A DNA stretch of 57,502 nt, taken from NCBI GenBank assembly GCA_025354165.1, contig JANXNI010000051.1, forward strand, positions 1-57,502. The letters are read 5' to 3'. Shown in pieces: positions 1 through 7,116 of the stretch (position 1 is the stretch's first letter; every line of letters starts with the position of its first letter). The translations under genes were made by a program, and so were the position numbers. Under the pieces are notes generated by a model that searched no databases, was not told the origin of the DNA, and saw only the letters and a program-made list of their open reading frames with translations. This stretch comes from Burkholderiales bacterium. Lineage in GTDB: Bacteria > Pseudomonadota > Gammaproteobacteria > Burkholderiales > Casimicrobiaceae.

Positions 1-1
1 T

Positions 2-415
2 ATTTCGCTGGGCATCAAGCAACTCGACGGCGATCCGTTCAACAACTACGTTGGCATCAACGACAAGGGTGCGATTGTTACCGGCACCGTGAAGTCGACT
101 GAAGCCAAAGGCGCTGTCATCCAGTTGGCCGATGATGTCGAAGGCTATCTGCGTGCGTCTGAAGTATCTCGTGATCGTGTGGAAGACATCCGCAGCCACG
201 TGAAAGAGGGCGAGACCGTCGAGGTGATGATCATCAACGTGGATCGCAAGACCCGCAACATCAGCTTGTCGATCAAAGCCAAGGACTCTGCTGAAGAGAC
301 CGAAGCGATCCGTGCACACGCCAGCAAAGAGGCCAAAGACGAGAGCAATACGAGCTCGGGTCTGGCTGGCTTGGGCGCGTTGCTCAAAGCCAAAACGGAC
401 GGCAAGGCAGAATAG
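2..415 (+). CDS. rpsA: 30S ribosomal protein S1, C-terminal part
   Basis: The reading frame is open from base 2, so the gene begins before the window and only about the last 137 residues are seen. They form the end of one S1 RNA-binding repeat and one further repeat ([20 protein letters not shown], then GYLRASEVS and a [13 protein letters not shown] ending). This pattern is diagnostic of ribosomal protein S1, which docks mRNA on the small subunit for initiation. The tail after the last repeat is charged and Gly/Leu-rich ([13 protein letters not shown]), as in other betaproteobacterial S1 proteins. ihfB follows after 51 bases, the usual gene order in this class. Confidence 0.96.
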   Translation: MSLGIKQLDGDPFNNYVGINDKGAIVTGTVKSTEAKGAVIQLADDVEGYLRASEVSRDRVEDIRSHVKEGETVEVMIINVDRKTRNISLSIKAKDSAEETEAIRAHASKEAKDESNTSSGLAGLGALLKAKTDGKAE

Positions 416-466
416 GGCCGTTAGCGAGTTAACTGGTTTTCACGCACAGCAGAAGAGGAGAGAGTA

Positions 467-814
467 ATGACACGTTCGAGCTTGGTTGCCCGGCTGTCGG
501 AGCGCTTTCCTCATCTGATGGCGCGTGATACCGAACTCGCGGTTCGCCTGATTCTCGACGCCATCGGCGATGCACTCGCCGAAAGCTCCAGAGTAGAAGT
601 ACGCGGTTTCGGCAGTTTTGCGCTGTCGTACCGCCCGCCCCGCGTAGGGCGGAACCCCAAGTCCGGTGATCAGGTGGTCGTTCCGGCAAAGCATGTGCCG
701 CATTTCAAAGCGGGCAAGGAGCTGCGCGAACGCGTGGATCAATTGCCGCCAATGATCGCATCTGCTTCTTCATCGAAATCTTCGATTTCATCTGCCTCCG
801 TCGGCAAGGCGTGA
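467..814 (+). CDS. ihfB: Integration host factor subunit beta
   Basis: 115 residues. The HU/IHF fold is complete, with the DNA-binding arm segment [20 protein letters not shown] followed by [24 protein letters not shown]. The position directly behind rpsA marks it as the beta subunit. IHF-beta dimerises with IHF-alpha and bends DNA sharply at promoters, replication origins and recombination sites. A purine-rich ribosome binding site (agaggagag) precedes the ATG. Family members are usually about 95-105 residues; here a Ser/Ala-rich tail of roughly 20 residues follows the core ([18 protein letters not shown]). The tail is probably disordered and its role is unknown. Confidence 0.95.
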   Translation: MTRSSLVARLSERFPHLMARDTELAVRLILDAIGDALAESSRVEVRGFGSFALSYRPPRVGRNPKSGDQVVVPAKHVPHFKAGKELRERVDQLPPMIASASSSKSSISSASVGKA

Positions 815-856
815 TGGCAAAGCGTGCCGTTCGTGGCATAGAAAAAACATACCGAT

Positions 857-2017
857 ATGGAATTTGAAGCTTGGTGGCTGCTGGTTCCGCTTGGTTGTTT
901 CGCGCTTGGCTGGTTCGCTGCGCGCGTTGACATAGCGTATGTGTTGCGTGATGCGCGAGCTTTACCTGCTGCCTATTTCAGAGGGCTCAATTTTTTACTG
1001 CGTGAGCAACATGACAAAGCCGTCGAGAGCTTTGTCGATGTATCTCGACGCGACCCGCATGCGCTGGATTTGCAACTCGCCCTTGGCAGTTTATTCCGCC
1101 GTCAGGGCAGGTTAGGCGAGGCAACTGGCATTCACCAATCCCTGGTGGATCGCCACGATTTGCCGAAAGACAAGCGCGAACTCGCGCTGTTTGAACTCGC
1201 TCAGGACTTTCACGCAGCCGGAATATTTGATCGTGCTGAAGCGGTTTACGAATCGCTGAAAGGTACCTCTTACGAATCGGAAGCCGTGACACGGCTAGCG
1301 TCCGTACTTGAGCAAGAAAAGGCCTGGGAAAAAGCCATTGCCGCCCGCCAACGGATCGAACAACTAAGCGGTGAGCCCCAAGCGCGCTACATCTCACAAT
1401 ATCACTGTGAGTTGGCTGAAGCAGCACTAACGAGCGGAAATATTGATGCGGTACGGACGCAGCTCACTGCCGCGACTGAGGCCAATCGCAACAGTGCGCG
1501 CGTCCAACTGATCACATTTCGTGCGGCGATGAAAGCTGGCGACACCGCGGCTGCCGAAGCAGCACTCCAAGCACTGATGCGTGTTAAACCTGAATTGGTA
1601 GTGCTAATCGCCGAGGATGTGGTCGCGCTTTACGAAAAACTTGGACGCCCCGAGCTTGGCGTCGAGCGGCTCGCTGCGGCGCAGAGCGAGTCCACCACCA
1701 CACTCGGTTTGTCGCGGCTGATGGACGCTTCGCTAAAAATTGAGGGCAACTCTGCTGCCCTTTCCCGACTAAAACAGGCTTTGTCTCGACAGCCGTCGGC
1801 TCGTGAAGCTGGGCGTTTGCTGGAACTCGAAAGCGGAAACGTTGATTCGGGTGCCGGGAAGACGATGCTGGACACCGCCAAACTCCTGTATCGGGCGACC
1901 GACAAAGTACCCGGCTTCCACTGCGGTCAATGTGGATTCCGTGCGCCAAGGTATTACTGGAAATGCCCCGGCTGCAATGCTTGGGAAAGCTTTCGTGCGA
2001 CACCTTTGGGCGACTAG
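857..2017 (+). CDS. lapB: Lipopolysaccharide assembly protein B (TPR, rubredoxin-type zinc domain)
   Basis: 386 residues. One N-terminal membrane anchor (about residues 5-22) precedes a long array of tetratricopeptide repeats. A C-terminal rubredoxin-like zinc ribbon has Cys356, Cys359, Cys370 and Cys373 (CGQCG...KCPGC). This is the LapB/YciM architecture. In E. coli LapB is an inner-membrane protein facing the cytoplasm; it promotes LpxC turnover by FtsH and so balances LPS synthesis. The gene starts 42 bases after ihfB; the small membrane gene lapA, which usually sits in this gap, is missing. No clear Shine-Dalgarno precedes the ATG. The zinc ribbon resembles the N-terminal one of RadA, encoded next. 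Confidence 0.92.
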   Translation: MEFEAWWLLVPLGCFALGWFAARVDIAYVLRDARALPAAYFRGLNFLLREQHDKAVESFVDVSRRDPHALDLQLALGSLFRRQGRLGEATGIHQSLVDRHDLPKDKRELALFELAQDFHAAGIFDRAEAVYESLKGTSYESEAVTRLASVLEQEKAWEKAIAARQRIEQLSGEPQARYISQYHCELAEAALTSGNIDAVRTQLTAATEANRNSARVQLITFRAAMKAGDTAAAEAALQALMRVKPELVVLIAEDVVALYEKLGRPELGVERLAAAQSESTTTLGLSRLMDASLKIEGNSAALSRLKQALSRQPSAREAGRLLELESGNVDSGAGKTMLDTAKLLYRATDKVPGFHCGQCGFRAPRYYWKCPGCNAWESFRATPLGD

Positions 2018-2154
2018 CGCCTTGTCCGCATGGGCACTCCGGCTAGGCCGAGTAGTCAGGCTTAGCCGCTAATTGGGGCGCATATCTCGCTAAAGTTTGA
2101 TTAAAGTGAAAAATTAATTAAACTTCATAAACTATTGATTTATTGGATTAACTT
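2018..2154 (+). promoter_or_regulatory. AT-rich leader of radA, probable promoter region
   Basis: The 137 bases between lapB and radA turn strongly AT-rich from about 2084. They contain TTGATT at 2098-2103 and TAAACT at 2119-2124, a loose -35/-10 pair with a short 15-base gap. GGA at 2145-2147 is the only Shine-Dalgarno-like sequence and lies 7 bases before the ATC at 2155. No hairpin terminator for lapB is obvious. The promoter assignment is an inference from composition. Confidence 0.35.
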
Positions 2155-3513
2155 ATCTCAAAGTTAAAGTCACTTTTCGTTTGTCGCGAGTGCGGAGCCA
2201 GCGCAAGCAAATGGCAGGGCCAGTGCTCGGGCTGTAATGCATGGAACACGCTCGAAGAGACTCGCGCCGATGCGAACACGCGAACCCGTGCCGTTCCGTC
2301 CGGTCCACGCCGCGCCATCAAACTGTCAGAAGTCAGCCGCGAGTCGATTCAGCGTTGGCCGACCGGCTTGCCTGAATTTGACCGAGCCTTAGGTGGTGGA
2401 CTTGTTCCAGGCGGTGTCATCCTGCTGGGCGGTGATCCTGGAATCGGAAAATCAACGTTGACTCTACAGGCGGTTGCCGCATTGGCGAGTTCGCGGCGTG
2501 CACTTTACGTTTCAGGCGAAGAGTCCGCAGCCCAAGTGGCCGCTCGTGGCGAACGACTGGGCCTTGATCTGGCACTGATTGAAATGCTGGCCGAGACTTC
2601 GCTGTCGGCCATTCTGAGCGAAATTCAAGCGTCGCAACCGCACGTCGTGATCATCGACTCGATTCAGACGTTGTTCAACGAAGAGCTTTCGTCGGCCCCT
2701 GGATCGGTTGTGCAGGTGCGCGAATGTGCCGCAGCCTTGACCAGATTGGCAAAGCTGACGGGCACCGCGATGATTCTGGTCGGACACGTCACGAAAGAGG
2801 GCGCAATCGCTGGCCCGCGTGTGCTGGAGCACCTCGTTGACACGGTCATTTATTTCGAAGGCGAAGCGGGTTCTAATCTTCGCATCATTCGCGCATTAAA
2901 AAATCGCTTTGGCGCTGCCAACGAGATCGGCGTGTTCGCGATGCTGGAAGACGGTCTGCGCGGCGTTAGCAATCCTTCCGCGATGTTCCTGCAACGCGGC
3001 GAAGCACTTGCGCCCGGAAACGCCGTATTTGCAGCGATAGAAGGATCGCGGCCCATGCTTGTGCAAGTTCAGGCGCTGGTAGATCGTGCTGCAGGCAATC
3101 CGCGCCGCGTATGTACTGGATTCGACGCTCAACGTCTGGCCATGTTGCTAGCGGTCATGAATCGACATTTGGGCAGCGAACTCGGAGGCTTCGACGTGTT
3201 CGTCAACGTTGTGGGCGGCTTGCGTGTCACCGAACCTGCGGCAGACTTGGCCATCGTCGCAGCGATTTGGTCTTCGCTATCAGGCATCGCGATATCGGCC
3301 GATATTGCAATCTTTGGCGAGATCGGTCTGGGTGGCGAAGTTCGCCCGGTAGTAGGAAGTGCACTGCGAGTCGCGGAAGCCGATAAACTAGGATTTGCAT
3401 CGGTGGTAAGCCCGCCGGTTAATCGACAGGCACGAGGGCGAGTGGACGAAGACTTGCTTCATCACGTGGTTCGCGTCGATGCGGCAATTGAGCGTTTGCG
3501 CAATGGTGTGTAA
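2155..3513 (+). CDS. radA: DNA repair protein RadA, apparent ATC start
   Basis: RadA is a RecA-like ATPase that drives branch migration during recombinational repair. From 2155 the frame gives 452 residues, the normal family length. It shows a zinc finger (Cys10, Cys13, Cys24, Cys27), Walker A GGDPGIGKST at 92-101, the RadA signature KNRFG at 249-253 and a Lon-like C-terminal domain. RadA proteins usually begin M-A-K-x-K just before FVC; here the codons at that place read ATC TCA AAG TTA AAG. The previous in-frame codon but one is a stop (TAA at 2149). No ATG, GTG or TTG occurs in frame until TTG at 2368, which would delete the zinc finger. Either AUC is the initiator, or the ATG was mutated or misread. 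Confidence 0.93.
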   Translation: MSKLKSLFVCRECGASASKWQGQCSGCNAWNTLEETRADANTRTRAVPSGPRRAIKLSEVSRESIQRWPTGLPEFDRALGGGLVPGGVILLGGDPGIGKSTLTLQAVAALASSRRALYVSGEESAAQVAARGERLGLDLALIEMLAETSLSAILSEIQASQPHVVIIDSIQTLFNEELSSAPGSVVQVRECAAALTRLAKLTGTAMILVGHVTKEGAIAGPRVLEHLVDTVIYFEGEAGSNLRIIRALKNRFGAANEIGVFAMLEDGLRGVSNPSAMFLQRGEALAPGNAVFAAIEGSRPMLVQVQALVDRAAGNPRRVCTGFDAQRLAMLLAVMNRHLGSELGGFDVFVNVVGGLRVTEPAADLAIVAAIWSSLSGIAISADIAIFGEIGLGGEVRPVVGSALRVAEADKLGFASVVSPPVNRQARGRVDEDLLHHVVRVDAAIERLRNGV

Positions 3514-3661
3514 GATTTTCTTTTGGATGTTCAATTTGTTCTGGAATTTATATTATGTTAAATAGTGCATTCTGCATCGCAAGAGTTCTTTTTGCGTCGC
3601 GTCATGGTCTTGGGCCGGTTGCGTCTTAACCCAATCGGACATTCCACCGCCAGACTTTGAA

Positions 3662-5068
3662 ATGACAGCTGCTCCATCTACCCCCCCAGAAGACGCCGCC
3701 GGGCGACTCCGTGCGCTCGTTTCAGCGCTGCGCTCGGGCGACTTCGATGGCACTACCGCAATTCTTGCGGATCCTTTGTGGGACGTATTGGAAGCGTCCT
3801 ACTGGAACGCAGAACATCCGTTACCTGCCGACGCCCTTCAATCCTTGGACGAATGCGTCAATATCGGCAAAGCTCTGTGGCATAAGTCAGGTCTAGGTCA
3901 AGGCCATCCGATGGCGCTGTATCGGACGACGTTGCTTTCCAGCAAAGCGATCGACACAGCAATGCGGGTGCTGGCGCGCATATATGCCGGTTGCAATCTC
4001 GGCTATCGAAGCCCGCCGCCTGGATTTTGGCGTACCGTCTATGCCCTGACCGGCTATGTGGTTTCAGAAAAGTTCACCGACCGAGTCAACCGCGCGCAAC
4101 TAACCAATCAATCGTTGCAACTTTGGCTCATGGCCTGGCTGAATCCGCTATCACTCGCGCCGGGCCGCTTGCCCGTTGCCGTTCGCCTCGTGGGAATACT
4201 GTCGAAAACCTGTAGCTACACCCTCGCCTCCCCCACTCACGCTGGGTCGGGGCTCGCGGCCGCAGACCTCATGAGTGACGTGCCACCGATGCCGTTCGCG
4301 CGAGTTCCCGCCATGTGGGAGCCCGTCGCACCGCTCTACATCAATGCACAAGACGCAGCGTTCACCATTCGTGAATTGACGAGTCCGTCGCAGCGCGCTG
4401 TGCCAAACGACGTGTACGAATCGCTATTGCAGTCGGCACTGCAAGTCGGTCTGACTCATCAGGAAATGCAGGATTTCGTTCGTCGTGCAATGCGCGAGTT
4501 TGGCTACAGCAACGCGCGTTTAGTCCCGCGCGTCGGCAGGCGGGAGACAGTGACCGTCGTAGTCGGATTTATCGACGCATGGAACGCTATTCAACTGCAG
4601 TCCAAAGCCGGTCCAAAAGGAAAATCAACAGCCGTCACCCACGAGGCCACGGTAATCAATCACAGCGATGGTGGCTTTTTGCTGAGAATTGACGTGAAGG
4701 AGCCGTTGCTGTCGGTTGGTTCATTACTGTGTCTACGCGGTAGCGAAGCTGAGCCTTGGTCCATTATCGCAGTTAGATGGTTAGAAGAAACTGACGGAAT
4801 GGTTCTTATTGGCACGGAGGTGCTCTGCAATTTCGGAGAGGCACGCATTGCTCAACAGCCGGATTCTTCTCAGCATCTACCCGTGCTTACATACCAAAGA
4901 GACGAAACTACCTGGGTTTTGTCGCCTTACGACTCCAATCGAGCAGAAAGCGTATCTCAATTGCGAATAGAAGGTGAAGATTGGGTGACAGCGGTAGCCT
5001 CTGAGTTAGGCTCGGACTGGCAACGCTCAGCGGTGCTGGACATAACGCGAAACGTCAGCCGAAATTGA
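3662..5068 (+). CDS. Protein of unknown function with PilZ-like C-terminal region
   Basis: 468 residues, soluble, no signal peptide. I do not recognise the N-terminal 300 residues, which look mostly helical. Residues about 325-392 resemble a PilZ-type beta barrel: EATVINHSDGGFLLRI, then a segment ending VLIGTEVL. If so the protein could sense cyclic di-GMP, but the usual upstream RxxxR motif is not clear, so binding is uncertain. It lies 148 bases downstream of radA and may be co-transcribed with it. Its last 14 bases overlap the 3' end of the convergent glycosyltransferase gene. Similar proteins follow radA in other betaproteobacteria, from memory. Confidence 0.7.
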   Translation: MTAAPSTPPEDAAGRLRALVSALRSGDFDGTTAILADPLWDVLEASYWNAEHPLPADALQSLDECVNIGKALWHKSGLGQGHPMALYRTTLLSSKAIDTAMRVLARIYAGCNLGYRSPPPGFWRTVYALTGYVVSEKFTDRVNRAQLTNQSLQLWLMAWLNPLSLAPGRLPVAVRLVGILSKTCSYTLASPTHAGSGLAAADLMSDVPPMPFARVPAMWEPVAPLYINAQDAAFTIRELTSPSQRAVPNDVYESLLQSALQVGLTHQEMQDFVRRAMREFGYSNARLVPRVGRRETVTVVVGFIDAWNAIQLQSKAGPKGKSTAVTHEATVINHSDGGFLLRIDVKEPLLSVGSLLCLRGSEAEPWSIIAVRWLEETDGMVLIGTEVLCNFGEARIAQQPDSSQHLPVLTYQRDETTWVLSPYDSNRAESVSQLRIEGEDWVTAVASELGSDWQRSAVLDITRNVSRN

Positions 5069-6197
5069 GTCCAACTGGTCGGGTTGATCGAATCAAACAT
5101 CGATCAATTAAATATCGCATCGCAAATCGCACGTTGCTCGGTACCCCTGGAAGCGACAAAACGCATAGCGCATAGTGCTGCCGGAGCCCATCAAGGTGTA
5201 TATCCGATTGCAAATTGGTGGCAATTTCAGTCCACGCTCGCCAACTGGTGCAACTTATGTCGACAAAGTATCGATCGCCGGATGTAGGCATTGAAGCGCA
5301 ATGTTGCCCCAGCTCCAGAGCTCGGTCGTACTCACCCATCTGGTGAAGAATAGACGCCATCTCGATAAGCGGCTCGGCGCGTGTCGGACGGCTCAGCGCA
5401 AGCTGAGCTAACCAGCGCAAGGTGCTCTCAAAGTTTGTAGGTTTCAGCGAAAGCATGCATGCTTGAAATTCTGCGTACCAGCGCTCTTCCTCGTCGCCGT
5501 TCCAGTCTCGAGATCTGGCCAAATAGTGCTCGTAGGCATTGCTTAGTTCGCCAGCCGCGTGATATGACCGAGCGATGTAAAACTTTGCGCGAGCAGCCTC
5601 GCGTTTATCTGTACGTCGCAAATTGACCGTTTTTTTCAGCGACGCTATGTCGTAGAGGAACGTATCTTTACGCTTCGACCTGAATCCTTGATGCATATAT
5701 CTCATCGAGAGAAACGAAGTAGTTGCCACCGAAGGGTTCAAGTTTTTGTCTACGCTCAAGTACTCGTGTCGTTCACCCACCCACTTCGCATCAACATCAC
5801 TACGGATAACGCACGTTCTAGCGTGCCGAACCCATCCAGCGTATGCCCAGCATAACCATAGGTCGGCTCGATGCAACGTGGATCGAGTTTGTTGCGCATT
5901 GCCAACCAGAAAATCGTCGGCGTCCAGAAACAGGACGAAATCAGCTAGTGATCGGGCGGCCGCTAATGCTTCATTTCTGCTGCCCGCAAAGCCTTTCCAA
6001 GGACTTTGAAGTAAGGTGCCAGTCAATCCTTTCATTGTCTGTTTTACGATTTTGCAAGTTGAGTCTGACGAGCCCGTGTCAACAATCAACCATGAGTCTA
6101 TAAAGGGAATGGCGCTTGTCAGCGCTCGGCGAATTACGGCCGCTTCATCACGAACAATCATGCAGAGACAGACGCTAGGAATAGACCTAGTCTTCAA
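5055..6197 (-). CDS. Family 2 glycosyltransferase with TPR-like C-terminal half
   Basis: 380 residues. The N-terminal part is a GT-A glycosyltransferase: SVCLCMIVRDEAAVIRRAL, IVDTGSSDST, SRNEALAAA, and the metal-binding motif LDADD at about 91-95. The C-terminal half is helical with tetratricopeptide-like spacing (FYIARSYHAAGELSNAYEHY). This is the layout of GT2 proteins related to SunS-type and LPS-modifying transferases; donor and acceptor cannot be told. An in-frame TAG lies four codons upstream, so the TTG at 6195-6197 is the only ordinary start that keeps the first beta strand. The gene converges on the PilZ-like gene with a 14-base overlap. Confidence 0.82.
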   Translation of the reverse strand: MKTRSIPSVCLCMIVRDEAAVIRRALTSAIPFIDSWLIVDTGSSDSTCKIVKQTMKGLTGTLLQSPWKGFAGSRNEALAAARSLADFVLFLDADDFLVGNAQQTRSTLHRADLWLCWAYAGWVRHARTCVIRSDVDAKWVGERHEYLSVDKNLNPSVATTSFLSMRYMHQGFRSKRKDTFLYDIASLKKTVNLRRTDKREAARAKFYIARSYHAAGELSNAYEHYLARSRDWNGDEEERWYAEFQACMLSLKPTNFESTLRWLAQLALSRPTRAEPLIEMASILHQMGEYDRALELGQHCASMPTSGDRYFVDISCTSWRAWTEIATNLQSDIHLDGLRQHYALCVLSLPGVPSNVRFAMRYLIDRCLIRSTRPVGLNFG

Positions 6198-6316
6198 GGG
6201 AGATGCCTATTCGACTTTGTCGGAACGGATACGCCGCCGATCCGCTCATGTAGGCCTCCAACGCAGCGGGACACGATAATTGATACTGTTCTAAAACTAC
6301 CATTCTCGAGAAACCA

Positions 6317-6616
6317 ATGGAAAAGACTTTGCCTACTTTCATCGCGGCAATCGCGGCGGGTACATTCGGCTTCGGAACACAAGCGCAAGCAGAACCCGTT
6401 GCTCAGCCTTTTCTACTGCCAATTAAGTGCGCGCCCGGATTTATTCCTGTCTCACTCGAGAAGGGATGTATCAAAGATAGAACTGAAGAAATTGCCCGGG
6501 CCGCAGTCAGATGGAACGATAACGGTCGTTTGAGTACCAGTCAACATTCGTACGGTGCTGCAGCGATGTCCAGCATCTCGGGTTCTGCGACTGTAGCCAC
6601 GCAGACATCCCGCTGA
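6317..6616 (+). CDS. Small exported protein, unknown function
   Basis: 99 residues. A plausible Sec signal peptide (residues 1-26) ends in the cleavage motif TQAQA before EP. The mature part is about 73 residues with two cysteines near its N-terminus (KCAPGF and KGCIK), possibly a disulfide, and a Ser/Ala/Thr-rich end. No family recognised. It stands alone between a minus-strand glycosyltransferase and the minus-strand pilus operon. The signal peptide is the main argument that it is real. A weak GC-rich hairpin (6609-6613 with 6621-6625) overlaps the stop codon but lacks a T-run. Confidence 0.55.
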   Translation: MEKTLPTFIAAIAAGTFGFGTQAQAEPVAQPFLLPIKCAPGFIPVSLEKGCIKDRTEEIARAAVRWNDNGRLSTSQHSYGAAAMSSISGSATVATQTSR

Positions 6617-6666
6617 TCAGGCGGGCCTCCTACATGTCGTACCAATCATCGAACTGTAAGTAGCTA

Positions 6667-7116
6667 CTAATTAAAGCAATTGCCAACTTGCGCCGCAGTT
6701 GCAGAAGTAGGATTGGCTATTGTTCTCGTTCCGACTGCGTCCACGGACATTGCTCCGCATTTCGACGGAGTCCAGCCGGCGCGCGGCGAAGCAGTTGCAG
6801 TGTAAGTGCTTAAACCTTCCGACGAAATCGCAATGTTGTACCAAGGAGATCCCTCTCTGGGGGCCTGCGCAAGGGACGTCGGCAGCGCCGCACCAACCCC
6901 CACGTAGGTGCGACGTTCAGTAAAGTACCTTTCGGCAAATTGCGCTACTTCCATCATGACGGCTACAGCGTCCTTACGGCGTCCTCGCTCTATATATTCT
7001 GAATAATTAGGATAGGCAATCGCCGCTAGTATGCCCACGATCGCTACTGTGATCATCAACTCGATAAGCGTGAAACCACAATCCCCTGATTGCAAGCGTA
7101 TATATGTGCTTTTCAC
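6667..7116 (-). CDS. pilE: Type IV pilus minor pilin, PilE-like
   Basis: 149 residues. A short basic leader ends in a prepilin peptidase site (DCG, then [22 protein letters not shown]), with the conserved Glu5 of the mature pilin, followed by the long hydrophobic helix. Two cysteines near the C-terminus (SKCGAM and GNCFN) would form the usual D-loop disulfide. The GTG start overlaps the pilY1 stop by 4 bases (GTGA), so translation is coupled. It is the last gene of the fimT-pilV-pilW-pilX-pilY1-pilE operon, where this protein acts as a minor pilin needed for pilus priming rather than as the main subunit. Confidence 0.9.
   Translation of the reverse strand: MKSTYIRLQSGDCGFTLIELMITVAIVGILAAIAYPNYSEYIERGRRKDAVAVMMEVAQFAERYFTERRTYVGVGAALPTSLAQAPREGSPWYNIAISSEGLSTYTATASPRAGWTPSKCGAMSVDAVGTRTIANPTSATAAQVGNCFN

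Noticed and set aside
2368-3513. radA starting at TTG 2368
   Set aside because: This start cuts off the zinc finger and the segment before Walker A, both intact in the same frame upstream.
6609-6625. CCCGC/GCGGG hairpin at the end of the small exported protein gene
   Set aside because: Only 5 pairs, overlaps the stop codon, and no T-run follows.
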